A DNA stretch of 64,000 nt from Alkalihalophilus pseudofirmus (lineage in GTDB: Bacteria; Bacillota; Bacilli; Bacillales; Bacillaceae_D): the NCBI RefSeq assembly GCF_029094545.1, contig NZ_CP117835.1, positions 662,001 through 726,000 on the forward strand, in the 5' to 3' direction. The notes under the pieces are model-generated. The model ran no database searches and was not told the DNA's origin. It saw nothing but the letters and a program-made list of their open reading frames with translations. The position numbers and the translations under genes are program-made. Positions 34,455 through 43,171 of the stretch are shown piece after piece (position 1 is the first letter of the stretch; the number at the start of each line of letters is the position of its first letter).

Positions 34455-34573
34455 AGCGGATGAACTATACGGAGACTTCTACGGGGCCTAGAGCAGGAGT
34501 GAGATCCCACAGGGTAAAAGCCCGAGGAAGCTCACTAGCTCCCCGTGAAAAGCGAAGTATGGTTCAGTAGCGG
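34455..34573 (+). repeat. B-type palindromic repeat, copy B4
   Basis: Nearly identical to B3 and 211 bases away in direct orientation, indicating a recent tandem duplication. Confidence 0.85.
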
Positions 34574-34756
34574 CGAATCCGCTATAACCCATGTTTAAAG
34601 CATTTGAAGTTAAGTCACTATTTTCCCATGAAAAGCCGAGTACATTTAAGGAACGGCGAGTATACTCAAGCACATATCCGCCCCTGTGGCTGGCAAAAAC
34701 GTTTATCATCCTCCCTAAATGGATAAGCTGTAGACATTAAATGGGAGGAATGAAAT

Positions 34757-35281
34757 ATGAAGCTTGAAAAGGTATTACGGCCAGAATGGGTTATTCCAGC
34801 CATCATTGTACTCTTTATTTTAGGTTCAGGAGCTGTTCTTTTCTTAGCTGCCGTCTCAAAAGATCAAGTCGTAACCAATTGGTCGATGAATGTAGCAGGG
34901 CTTGATGAGTTTTATCAGACAGGAGAAGCGGTCGATATTCATTTATTTTTAGAGGACGCAGAAGGGCACCCGATTGAAGATGCCAATGTATCAGTTCTCC
35001 TAGACAGGCCTGAGACGGTGCATCATATGAATAAGGTGATGCATAAGGTCGAGGGGGGCCTATATGAGACAGAAGCCATCTTCTCTTTGCCTGGTACTTG
35101 GATTGGAATGGTAGAGGCAGTTAGAGGGAAGGATGTGTACCGCAATCAATTTTTGCTTCGGGTAGAGGGCGGAATAATTGCAGAATCTAATCGTGACCCT
35201 GAAGATGCATTCACTCTAGATCAGCCCTTACCTGCATATTTACAAAAAGAAATGGAAGCGATTCCGGCATCGCATCCTTAG
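34757..35281 (+). CDS. YtkA/FixH-like membrane-anchored protein
   Basis: A 174-residue protein with one N-terminal membrane anchor (residues 12-35) and an extracytoplasmic immunoglobulin-like domain of the YtkA/FixH type (EAVDIHLFLEDAEGHPIEDANVSV, then a HHMNK segment and GGLYETEAIFSLPGTW). Related domains occur in proteins tied to copper or cytochrome oxidase assembly; the His/Met pair is suggestive, but function is unproven. GGGAGG precedes ATG 34757. It lies between repeat locus III and glpD. Confidence 0.8.
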   Translation: MKLEKVLRPEWVIPAIIVLFILGSGAVLFLAAVSKDQVVTNWSMNVAGLDEFYQTGEAVDIHLFLEDAEGHPIEDANVSVLLDRPETVHHMNKVMHKVEGGLYETEAIFSLPGTWIGMVEAVRGKDVYRNQFLLRVEGGIIAESNRDPEDAFTLDQPLPAYLQKEMEAIPASHP

Positions 35282-35283
35282 AC

Positions 35284-35312
35284 TTTTCAAATAATACCAA
35301 TAGCGTTATAAT
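35284..35312 (+). promoter_or_regulatory. Sigma-A promoter of glpD
   Basis: TTTTCA (35284-35289), a 17-nt spacer and a perfect TATAAT (35307-35312), starting transcription about 100 bases before glpD. Confidence 0.78.
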
Positions 35313-35330
35313 GACTCTATGATAAAAGGT

Positions 35331-35397
35331 CGGAGACAAAGGGACCACAACATGATGCGGAGTGAAGGCAGCTCTGTAGATGGTTGTGGTCTTTTTT
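35331..35397 (+). promoter_or_regulatory. glpD leader with GlpP-type conditional terminator
   Basis: In the leader, GACCACAAC (35343-35351) pairs perfectly with GTTGTGGTC (35383-35391), followed by six Ts, all upstream of glpD. In B. subtilis the GlpP protein with glycerol-3-phosphate prevents termination at just such a leader hairpin. The CGGAGACAAAGGGA block (35331-35344) is a candidate GlpP contact. No glpP gene is in this window. Confidence 0.82.
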
Positions 35398-35419
35398 AGA
35401 GTAAGAAGGAGTGAAGAAG

Positions 35420-37087
35420 ATGGCCCATACATTCTCAAGTGAAAAGCGTTTTGCTTATGTTAATGAGTTAAAAACAAAAGAATTGGATCTTTTGGTCATT
35501 GGTGGAGGGATTACTGGTGCCGGGATCGCACTCGATGGAGCATCAAGAGGGTTGAAAATTGGTTTAATTGAGATGCAGGATTTTGCGGCAGGGACCTCAA
35601 GCCGTTCCACTAAGCTTGTACACGGAGGTCTGCGTTATCTTAAGCAGCTTGAAGTTAAGCTAGTAGCGGAAGTGGGCAAAGAACGGGCCATTGTATATGA
35701 AAATGCACCCCATGTAACTTCACCTGAATGGATGCTTCTACCTATTTTTAAAAATGGCACATTCGGCAAATTCTCGACTTCCTTTGGTTTAAATGTATAT
35801 GACCGGCTGGCTGATGTTAGAAAAGATGAAAGACGTCATATGTTGAACAAAAAAACAACGTTACAGCGTGAGCCTCTGCTTAGAAAAGATAAATTGAAAG
35901 GCGGCGGACTGTATGTAGAATACCGTACAGATGACGCACGTCTCACACTTGAAATTCTGAAAGAAGCCGTGAGACGAGGGACTGTTGCGGTTAATTATAT
36001 GAAAGTCGAGTCTTTTCTCTATGAAAACGGTAAGGCAGTCGGTGTTGTGATGGTTGATCAATTTACAGGTGAGGCGCATAAAGTATTTGCGAAAGTGATT
36101 GTCAACGCAGCCGGACCTTGGGTAGATACACTGCGTGAGCAGGACAGGTCCAAATCGGGTAAGCAGCTTAAGCTATCTAAAGGGGTTCATCTAGTTATTG
36201 ATCTTGCTCGTTTTCCTTTAAGTCAAGCGGTTTATTTTGATACTGAAAAAGATGGCCGGATGATATTTGCTATTCCTCGTGATGGGAAAACGTACGTTGG
36301 AACAACCGATACGTACTATGAGGCTGACATCGCTCACCCAAGAATGACGATAGCTGACCGCGATTACATATTAGAGGCCGCCAATTTTATGTTCCCTTCC
36401 CTGCATTTAACTCCAGAAGATGTTGAGTCAAGCTGGACTGGGCTCAGACCTTTGATTTATGAAGAAGGAAAAAGTGCTTCAGAAGTGTCACGGAAGGATG
36501 AAGTATTTACCTCTGATTCCGGCCTTTTGTCTATTGCAGGCGGAAAGTTGACAGGATACCGGAAAATGGCTGAGCGTGTGGTGGATGACGTTTGTAAAAA
36601 GCTTAGTATAAAAGCAGTCTGCCAAACGGATTCGATTACTTTGTCTGGCGGCCATGTAGGCGGGATTGACCAATTTCAAGCATTTTTAGAGCAGCAAACG
36701 AGAGAAGGAGTCCGTCTTGGGCTCTCAGAAAATACCGCGTATGGCCTCTCAAAATTATACGGCTCGAATGTGACGAAAGTATATGCCTGTCTTAGACAGA
36801 CCAAAAGACATGCCGAAGCATTCCATTTGCCAAAAGAATTACTAGCTCAATTAAGGTATGGGATAGAAGAGGAAATGGTTGCAACGCCCCTTGATTTCTT
36901 TAACCGCAGAACGGGAGCTCTATTCTTTAATATTCAATGGGTAATTGAACATAAAGAAGCCGTTCTCCGCTACATGAAATCAGTGTTTGAGTGGAGCGAA
37001 GAAGAAGCGGCGATGCATGAAGAAGAATTAAATAGAGAGATTCACTTTGCTAGAACACCAGTAGCTGACGAGAATAAGCCAGTATAA
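35420..37087 (+). CDS. glpD: Aerobic glycerol-3-phosphate dehydrogenase
   Basis: A 555-residue membrane-associated FAD enzyme that oxidises sn-glycerol-3-phosphate to dihydroxyacetone phosphate and passes electrons to menaquinone. The FAD-binding GGGITGAGIALDGASRG sits near residue 25, followed by GTSSRSTKLVHGGLRYL (about 57) and the C-terminal SIAGGKLTGYRKMAERVVDD. GTG 35411 is in frame but directly abuts AAGGAG; ATG 35420 fits better. The gene stands alone, without glpFK. Confidence 0.97.
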   Translation: MAHTFSSEKRFAYVNELKTKELDLLVIGGGITGAGIALDGASRGLKIGLIEMQDFAAGTSSRSTKLVHGGLRYLKQLEVKLVAEVGKERAIVYENAPHVTSPEWMLLPIFKNGTFGKFSTSFGLNVYDRLADVRKDERRHMLNKKTTLQREPLLRKDKLKGGGLYVEYRTDDARLTLEILKEAVRRGTVAVNYMKVESFLYENGKAVGVVMVDQFTGEAHKVFAKVIVNAAGPWVDTLREQDRSKSGKQLKLSKGVHLVIDLARFPLSQAVYFDTEKDGRMIFAIPRDGKTYVGTTDTYYEADIAHPRMTIADRDYILEAANFMFPSLHLTPEDVESSWTGLRPLIYEEGKSASEVSRKDEVFTSDSGLLSIAGGKLTGYRKMAERVVDDVCKKLSIKAVCQTDSITLSGGHVGGIDQFQAFLEQQTREGVRLGLSENTAYGLSKLYGSNVTKVYACLRQTKRHAEAFHLPKELLAQLRYGIEEEMVATPLDFFNRRTGALFFNIQWVIEHKEAVLRYMKSVFEWSEEEAAMHEEELNREIHFARTPVADENKPV

Positions 37088-37118
37088 GGCGTACAAGAAG
37101 TACGTCTTATCTTTTTTT
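37084..37118 (+). terminator. Terminator overlapping the glpD stop codon
   Basis: Stem ATAAGGCGTAC / GTACGTCTTAT, 5-nt loop and seven Ts; the TAA stop lies in the 5' arm. Confidence 0.9.
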
Positions 37119-37263
37119 GCCCTTAGAGTAATTTGTAAGACATAGATATTTAATTGCTAAGAGGTTTCTCCGGTGTGGTGTGGAATAGTATATAATGTCT
37201 AGGAGAGATTCGAACTAGGAGAGGTTCGACTTAGAAATGATCGAGTTAGAGAGGGGAAATGAT

Positions 37264-39000
37264 ATGAATTGGAGAGCTCGCTACGCGAGATGGAACAACT
37301 TCCATGCGCTAGAAAAGGAACTGAAAGAAACTTTAACTAAGATTGAAAGTAATGAAGCAGCCTTAGAAGATTGTTTTTATAAAGATCTAGAATTCGGCAC
37401 GGGCGGCATGCGTGGTGAAATTGGCCCAGGTCCTAACCGAATGAATACATACACAATACGCAGAGCAGCTAAAGGCCTTGCTCTTTTCATTGAGGCACAA
37501 GGTGAGGAGGCAAAGGAAAGAGGCGTAGTCATTGCTTATGATTCAAGACACAAATCACCTGAATTTGCAAAAGAAGCGGCGCTCACTCTTGGAAAACATG
37601 GTGTGAAGACGTATTTATTTCTTGACCTTAGACCGACACCAGAACTGTCTTATGCGGTTCGTAAGTTAAACGCGTATGGCGGAATTGTTGTGACAGCTAG
37701 TCATAATCCTCCAGAGTACAACGGATTTAAAGTGTACGGCCCAGATGGCGGTCAGCTTCCGCCAGGTCCTGCAGATGAGCTTGTCCGTTATGTAAATGGA
37801 ATTGAAGATGAGCTGACGATTGAAGTGGCGGATGAATTAGAACTTAAGGCAGAGCGCTTATTACAAATCGTTGCTGAAGATGTAGACAATGCCTACAACG
37901 AAGAGCTTAAAACAATTGTTGTGGATTCTGAGCTCCTTAAAGAAGTTGGAGGAGATGTGAAAATTGTTTTCACTCCGCTCCATGGTACAGCAAATGTATC
38001 AGTCAGACGTGTACTAGAGGAGACAGGCTTTACCGATGTCACTGTCGTAGCTGAGCAAGAGCTGCCAGATCCGCAATTTTCTACGGTGAAATCGCCTAAT
38101 CCAGAGGAGCATGCCGCTTTTGAACTGGCAATTCAGTATGGTGAAAAAGAGGGCGCAGACCTGCTGCTTGCAACCGACCCTGATGCTGATCGCGTCGGAC
38201 TTGCCGTGAAAAATAATGACGGGGAATATGTCGTATTAACAGGTAATCAAACAGGTGCACTTTTGCTTGATTATATTTTGAGTCAAAAAGAGAAGCAAGG
38301 GACCCTCCCTGCTAACGGAATTGTAATGAAAACAATTGTTACTTCAGAATTAGGCCGGTCCATTGCAGAACACTACGGAATGACGGCAATGGATACACTA
38401 ACTGGCTTTAAATTCATAGGAGAGAAAATTGCTCAATTTGAGAAAACAGGCGAGCACACCTTCTTATTTGGGTATGAAGAAAGCTATGGCTATTTAATCG
38501 GTGATTTCGTACGTGATAAAGATGCTGTGCAAGCCTGCTTAGCTGCGGCAGAATTAGCGGCTTACTACAAATCTCGTCAAATGACAGTGTATGAAGGGTT
38601 ACTTGAGTTGTATGAGAAGTATGGCTTCTATCAAGAGTCATTGCAGTCACTCACGCTAAAAGGAAAAGCTGGTATCGAGAAAATACAGTCGATTATTTCT
38701 TCCTTTAGAACAGAGCCGCCAGTTGAGATTGCTGGTAAACGAGTGGCCTATATTGAAGACTATCAATCGAGCCAATCAATGAATGTCGTATTAGCTGAAC
38801 CGAGTATGATTCAGCTTCCAAAATCAAATGTTCTAAAATATAAGTTAGAAGATGGCTCTTGGTTCTGCATTAGACCATCCGGCACAGAGCCAAAAGTGAA
38901 ATTCTATTTTGGGGTTCAGAAGAATTCATTAGAAGAAAGCCGGTTAAGCTTACAAGAGTTAGAGCAAGCTGTTATGAATCGTGTACATGCTTTAAGTTAA
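37264..39000 (+). CDS. pgcA: Alpha-phosphoglucomutase / phosphomannomutase
   Basis: A 578-residue hexose-phosphate mutase, close to B. subtilis PgcA (581). It interconverts glucose-1-phosphate and glucose-6-phosphate, feeding UDP-glucose for lipoteichoic-acid anchors and joining the glycogen pathway. The active-site phosphoserine lies in [16 protein letters not shown] near residue 145; the Mg loop [10 protein letters not shown] (about 308) and the C-terminal phosphate-binding RPSGTEPK (about 540) are intact. ATG 37264 follows GAGAGGGG; the frame opens earlier at 37237 without a ribosome site. Confidence 0.95.
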   Translation: MNWRARYARWNNFHALEKELKETLTKIESNEAALEDCFYKDLEFGTGGMRGEIGPGPNRMNTYTIRRAAKGLALFIEAQGEEAKERGVVIAYDSRHKSPEFAKEAALTLGKHGVKTYLFLDLRPTPELSYAVRKLNAYGGIVVTASHNPPEYNGFKVYGPDGGQLPPGPADELVRYVNGIEDELTIEVADELELKAERLLQIVAEDVDNAYNEELKTIVVDSELLKEVGGDVKIVFTPLHGTANVSVRRVLEETGFTDVTVVAEQELPDPQFSTVKSPNPEEHAAFELAIQYGEKEGADLLLATDPDADRVGLAVKNNDGEYVVLTGNQTGALLLDYILSQKEKQGTLPANGIVMKTIVTSELGRSIAEHYGMTAMDTLTGFKFIGEKIAQFEKTGEHTFLFGYEESYGYLIGDFVRDKDAVQACLAAAELAAYYKSRQMTVYEGLLELYEKYGFYQESLQSLTLKGKAGIEKIQSIISSFRTEPPVEIAGKRVAYIEDYQSSQSMNVVLAEPSMIQLPKSNVLKYKLEDGSWFCIRPSGTEPKVKFYFGVQKNSLEESRLSLQELEQAVMNRVHALS

Positions 39001-39010
39001 TCTCACAGAG

Positions 39011-39046
39011 AGCTATGAATCCTTTTTAAGGATTTGTAGCTTTTTT
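39011..39046 (+). terminator. Intrinsic terminator after pgcA
   Basis: Stem AGCTATGAATCCTT (39011-39024) / AAGGATTTGTAGCT (39028-39041) with a small internal mismatch, then Ts. Confidence 0.88.
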
Positions 39047-39115
39047 AGTTTACTAAAAGCTGGATGATCCAATGTTTTCCTGTTAAAATAGCTAAAACTA
39101 CAGAGGAGAGAGCCC

Positions 39116-40129
39116 ATGATTACCTACCCCCACTTAAAACAAAGCGCGACAATAGGAGTGACTGCTCCTTCATCAGGAGTCCTAGACAATCTTCATCCTC
39201 TTTTAAAGCAAGCATGTGCACGGCTTGAAGCAAAAGGATATCAGGTGAGGAGTGGGGCAACAGCCTGGACTCAGGAAAAAGCAAGATCCGCTTCTGCAGC
39301 AAAACGAGCAGAAGAGTTTAACGGTATGATGGCGGACCAGGATATTGATGCGATCATTCCACCATGGGGCGGAGAATTGTTAATTGAAATGCTGGATGGT
39401 GTAGATTTTAAAGCGATACAGCCTAAGTGGGTGCTTGGATATTCGGATGTGAGTGTATTGCTGTTAGCAATCACACTGAAAACAGGGATAGCTACTGCTC
39501 ATGGAACGAATTTAATCGACCTGCGGGGAGAAGAGTCAGATGAAATAACAGCCATGTGGGAACATGTTTTATGTACAAAACAAGGGGAAGGTATTGTTCA
39601 GCACTCATCTGATGTCTATCAAAAAGAATGGAATTTCGAAGAACCTAGTCCTCACATCTTTCATTTAACGGAACCGACAACTTGGAGGGCAGTCAATGAT
39701 GAGAAAGTTGTTCTAGAGGGAAGATTACTTGGCGGCTGTATTGATGTCATCAGACATTTAATTGGAACACCTTATGGAGATGTAAGGAAGTTTTATAGTC
39801 AGTTTGGTGAAGGAAAGCCGATTATTTGGTATTTGGAAAACTGTGAATTAACGACAACGGATTTAAAAAGAACGCTTGTGCATATGAAATTAGCTGGATG
39901 GTTCGATCATTGTACTGGCATTATGTTTGGCCGGAGCAGTGCAAATCAGCCTGTGCAAGATTATACAGTGCATGATGTTTACAGCGAATTACAAACAGAG
40001 CTTGGGATTCCCGTCGTGTATGACATTGATTGCGGTCATATGCCGCCGCAGCTCACATTGATAAATGGTGCTTATGCTAAAGTGTTAGTGGACCGTGGCA
40101 GGGGCATGGTTGAACAATCTTTTATTTGA
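39116..40129 (+). CDS. S66-family LD-carboxypeptidase / MccF-like peptidase
   Basis: A 337-residue serine peptidase of family S66. The nucleophilic Ser is in LGYSDVSVL (about residue 110), the Glu in WYLENCELTT (about 243) and the His in IDCGHMPPQLTL (about 307), the expected Ser-Glu-His triad. Its length and GRLLGGC near residue 205 fit MccF-like proteins, which cleave microcin C-type acyl-sulfamoyl compounds, as well as murein LD-carboxypeptidases. There is no signal peptide, so it is cytoplasmic: cell-wall recycling or antibiotic detoxification. Confidence 0.87.
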   Translation: MITYPHLKQSATIGVTAPSSGVLDNLHPLLKQACARLEAKGYQVRSGATAWTQEKARSASAAKRAEEFNGMMADQDIDAIIPPWGGELLIEMLDGVDFKAIQPKWVLGYSDVSVLLLAITLKTGIATAHGTNLIDLRGEESDEITAMWEHVLCTKQGEGIVQHSSDVYQKEWNFEEPSPHIFHLTEPTTWRAVNDEKVVLEGRLLGGCIDVIRHLIGTPYGDVRKFYSQFGEGKPIIWYLENCELTTTDLKRTLVHMKLAGWFDHCTGIMFGRSSANQPVQDYTVHDVYSELQTELGIPVVYDIDCGHMPPQLTLINGAYAKVLVDRGRGMVEQSFI

Positions 40130-40222
40130 GCATCATCTTAGTACTCTCCTATTAATTGTTCTCATGAATTGTCTTATCCTCTCATAAAATGAAGGAAGCA
40201 GCATTTAGGAGGGGATTTTAAA

Positions 40223-41632
40223 ATGAATGAGAACTGGAAGGAGCTTGAATATGCAATTGCTGAAATCACAGAAATTGCAGAAGGCTTTGGACTAGATTTT
40301 TATGAAATGAGATATGAGATTTGCCCTGCGGAAATTATCTATACATTTGGTGCCTATGGAATGCCGACACGTTATTCACATTGGAGCTTTGGAAAACAAT
40401 TTCATAAAATGAAGCTGCAATATGACCTCGGCCTCAGTAAAATCTATGAGCTCGTTATTAACTCAGACCCTTGTTATGCGTTTTTACTAGACAGCAATTC
40501 GTTAATTCAAAATAAATTAATTGTTGCTCACGTCCTTGCACATTGTGACTTCTTTAAAAATAATGTAAGGTTTTCAAATACAAGAAGAGATATGGTAGAG
40601 AGTATGAGTGCAACCGCAGACCGAATTGCGCACTATGAGCATGTGTATGGAAAAGAAGAAGTGGAGAATTTTTTAGATGCGGTACTTGCGATTCAAGAAC
40701 ATATTGACCCAAGCCTCGTTCGTCCGAAGCTGGCATGGAGTAAGGATGACGATGAAGATAGTACGATCGTAAAAAAACGAGGCGATTATGATGATCTTTG
40801 GTCTCTTGATCAGAAAGCAAAAACAGAAGAGATAAAACCCAAAAAACGAAAGTTTCCTCCTAGCCCGGAAAAAGATATTCTCCTGTTTATTGAAGAATAC
40901 AGCCGTGAACTTGAACCGTGGCAGCGTGATATATTAACTATGATGCGAGAGGAAATGCTCTATTTCTGGCCGCAGTTAGAAACGAAAATCATGAATGAAG
41001 GCTGGGCATCATTTTGGCATGCTAGAATCTTACGAGAAATGGACCTTACAAGTGAGGAGACCATTGAATATGCAAAATTAAATGCAGGCGTTGTTCAGCC
41101 TTCAAAAACGTCGATTAACCCTTATTATTTAGGGCTTAAAATCTTTGAGGATATTGAAGAGCGGTATAATAATCCAACAAAAGAAATGCAGGAGCGGCAA
41201 GGTGTAAAACCTGGCAGCGGACGTGAAAAAATGTATGAAGTAAGAGAAATCGAATCGGATATTTCTTTTATAAGAAACTATTTAACCAAAGATCTTGTGA
41301 TGCGTGAAGATATGTATCTATTCCAAAAACAAGGTGCAGAATATAAGGTAGTAGATAAAGAGTGGGAACATGTCAGAGACCAGCTTGCTTCCTCAAGAGT
41401 AAATGGAGGGTTTCCTTATTTATCGGTAACCGATGGAGACTATTTAAAGAACGGTGAACTCTACATTACTCATGCATTTGAAGGAACAGAGCTTGATGTC
41501 AGTTACCTAGAAAAAGTTCTTCCATATTTATATCAACTATGGGGAAGAACCGTTCATATCGAATCAATTATTAATGAGAAACAAATTACATTTATCTATG
41601 ATGGCAAGAAGGTACACCGTAAGTATTTATAA
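40223..41632 (+). CDS. spoVR: SpoVR-family stage V sporulation protein
   Basis: A 469-residue cytoplasmic protein, the size of B. subtilis SpoVR (468), involved in spore cortex formation. Typical segments are [25 protein letters not shown] near residue 32, [19 protein letters not shown] near 112 and [19 protein letters not shown] near 257, whose His may bind metal. The family co-occurs with PrkA and YhbH; yhbH is 39 kb away here. TAGGAGGGG precedes ATG 40223. Confidence 0.95.
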   Translation: MNENWKELEYAIAEITEIAEGFGLDFYEMRYEICPAEIIYTFGAYGMPTRYSHWSFGKQFHKMKLQYDLGLSKIYELVINSDPCYAFLLDSNSLIQNKLIVAHVLAHCDFFKNNVRFSNTRRDMVESMSATADRIAHYEHVYGKEEVENFLDAVLAIQEHIDPSLVRPKLAWSKDDDEDSTIVKKRGDYDDLWSLDQKAKTEEIKPKKRKFPPSPEKDILLFIEEYSRELEPWQRDILTMMREEMLYFWPQLETKIMNEGWASFWHARILREMDLTSEETIEYAKLNAGVVQPSKTSINPYYLGLKIFEDIEERYNNPTKEMQERQGVKPGSGREKMYEVREIESDISFIRNYLTKDLVMREDMYLFQKQGAEYKVVDKEWEHVRDQLASSRVNGGFPYLSVTDGDYLKNGELYITHAFEGTELDVSYLEKVLPYLYQLWGRTVHIESIINEKQITFIYDGKKVHRKYL

Positions 41633-41689
41633 GCTTGTAAGAGGTTGGGATTGAAGTAAGGTCTATAAATTCTGAAGTGTGGTGTGTAT

Positions 41690-41724
41690 AAAAGGCGACT
41701 CTAATAAAAAAGGTCGTCTTTTTG
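41690..41724 (+). terminator. Intrinsic terminator after spoVR
   Basis: AAAGGCGAC pairs with GTCGTCTTT across an A-rich loop, followed by Ts. Confidence 0.8.
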
Positions 41725-41851
41725 CGTTTTTTGATTTTGAACTTAATTATTTGTGTATTCACTCCGATGATTAGGGCGAAAGGCAATCGAATTCGAGGAT
41801 GGCTTTTGAAGGAGTTGAAAAGCTGTCAAACATTCTGGTTAGTTTAAGGTT

Positions 41852-41972
41852 GCCGCTCCTGAAATATGCTTCGCTTTTCGCGGTGAGCTGCTGAGCTTCC
41901 TCGGGCTTTAGCCCTGTGGGTTCTCAGCCCTGCTCTAGGCACCGCAGAAGTCTTCACATATTTCATCCGCTA
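41852..41972 (-). repeat. B-type palindromic repeat, copy B5
   Basis: Full reverse-orientation B with apical CGGGCTTTAGCCCTG and arms GAAATA / TATTTC. Confidence 0.85.
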
Positions 41973-42108
41973 AGTAATCTTCTGAAAAACGGATTTAGTG
42001 GAGTGATTTCGATTTGTATCAGACCAATCGAAACACAAATTATATTAGCTTCACTATAAAGATAAGTCACTTAATCGTTCAATGAGGATGATACTTACCT
42101 ACCTATTA

Positions 42109-42240
42109 GCTCCGTTGATTGGAGCGGAAGGCACCGACTCCTGCGGGAAGTGCGTGACCAGGGAAGACCCCACAGGAGCGTAGCGACGAGGAGGCTTCCG
42201 GACCGCCCGCGGAAAGCGTGTGCCTGCAGAGGAAATCAAC
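42109..42240 (-). repeat. A-type palindromic repeat, copy A3
   Basis: Full reverse-orientation A, very similar to A2 including the CACAGGAGCGTAGCGACGAG apical part and the GTTGATT / AATCAAC ends. Confidence 0.87.
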
Positions 42241-42484
42241 AACTATGGCAAGGGGAGACATTGTTTTCATGTTCCTCACTGAAGAATTTGTACTGTTCAT
42301 CAATTAGCATTAACCCAATGTACAATGTACATAGCGCTAATCTAGTGTTTCGTTTTGTACAAGCCAAATCTCATGCGAAGACGTATATTTCCTCTGCTCT
42401 TTGTTTAAACTAACCTTTGTATCATGGTTAATGGTACATATTACCGGGTATAAGTTTTAAAAAATGAATTGGAGGAATTTATAA

Positions 42485-42994
42485 ATGAAGATGTTAAAAA
42501 TGTTTTTAATGAGCATTGGGTTAATCACGATTCTAGCTGCTTGTGGAGGGAATGATAATGTAGATGAGCCTCCAGCAGATGCGCCTGTAGAAGAAGACGA
42601 TACAATGTTTGATGATAACGATGACGCTGCTGCACCGGATGAAACGGGTGTTACAAATGGAGAAGAGGGCAGTTATGCATTCACTTCTTTCGATTTAGAT
42701 GTGGAGTATCAAGATAACCAAGAGGTCGATGTTGATTATGAAAGCGAACAAGACGGAATGGAAGCAAAGTATCGCAACGACTTTGAAGGAATTGACCTTG
42801 AAGGCGATGAAGCGATGCAGGAGCTTGAGGCCTACTTCACTCAGTTAGATTTTGATTCAGCTGCAGCAGATGAAGAGGTCATTGACCAAGTGATGTCCGT
42901 CTTTAATTTAGATCCATCTTACACTGAATTTGAGCTAGAAGTTGATTTTGCAGATGGAACAGAAAAGGAATACAAAGCGCAAGGCAATCAATAA
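42485..42994 (+). CDS. YusW-like acidic lipoprotein
   Basis: A 169-residue lipoprotein: a short signal with lipobox LAAC (Cys20), a strongly acidic Asp/Glu/Pro linker (residues 22-60) and a C-terminal domain rich in alternating acidic residues (FDLDVEYQDNQEVDVDYE, then FELEVDFADGTEKEYK) resembling YusW. Function unknown. GGAGG lies nine bases before ATG 42485, and the gene has its own terminator. Confidence 0.8.
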   Translation: MKMLKMFLMSIGLITILAACGGNDNVDEPPADAPVEEDDTMFDDNDDAAAPDETGVTNGEEGSYAFTSFDLDVEYQDNQEVDVDYESEQDGMEAKYRNDFEGIDLEGDEAMQELEAYFTQLDFDSAAADEEVIDQVMSVFNLDPSYTEFELEVDFADGTEKEYKAQGNQ

Positions 42995-43004
42995 ATACAA
43001 ACAG

Positions 43005-43031
43005 ACACATCACTTCGGTGGTGTGTTTTTT
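43005..43031 (+). terminator. Intrinsic terminator after the YusW-like gene
   Basis: ACACATCAC-TTCG-GTGGTGTGT with a stable UUCG loop and a T tract. Confidence 0.93.
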
Positions 43032-43067
43032 ATAGGTTATAACTGACAGAAAATTTAAAATAGACTG

Positions 43068-43097
43068 TTGACTAGGTGCTTATCTTCGAAGTATGAT
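43068..43097 (+). promoter_or_regulatory. Sigma-A promoter of the ABC exporter pair
   Basis: TTGACT (43068-43073), an 18-nt spacer and TATGAT (43092-43097), about 70 bases before the first exporter gene. Confidence 0.72.
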
Positions 43098-43171
43098 TAA
43101 ATTTGCTCCAAAAATCATTCGAGTTACGAATGAATAAGGAGGAATCTGGATAATAAAAGGCGGGTGTACAT

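Larger units (their letters stand above)
34014..34756. repeat. Composite repeat locus III (deleted A, then two B copies)
   Basis: The 743-base gap has no credible gene. It holds a deletion derivative of A (34067-34106), a 137-base spacer, two full B copies in the same orientation (34244-34361 and 34455-34573) and a truncated B trace (about 34620-34660). The two B copies share the following GCTATAACCCATGTTTAA block, so the duplicated unit is about 210 bp. Confidence 0.85.
41633..42484. repeat. Composite repeat locus IV (B then A, reverse orientation)
   Basis: The 852-base gap has a terminator at its left end, then B5 (41852-41972), a 136-base spacer and A3 (42109-42240), both reversed. A direct TGTACA-A-TGTACA pair lies at 42319-42331. 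No gene is credible. The spacer shares AAATCACTCCACTAAAT-like sequence with locus I when read on the minus strand. Confidence 0.85.

Noticed and set aside
42319-42331. TGTACA-A-TGTACA as a regulator site
   Set aside because: Short, self-complementary and isolated, with no promoter elements placed around it; chance cannot be excluded.
42106-42413. Open frames on both strands through A3
   Set aside because: Same repeat-derived frames as at loci I and II; no conserved protein signal.
43134-43160. Tiny leader ORF (seven codons) before the ABC exporter, recalling the bmrB attenuator
   Set aside because: No ribosome site upstream and no hairpin or terminator between it and the exporter gene, so attenuation is not supported.
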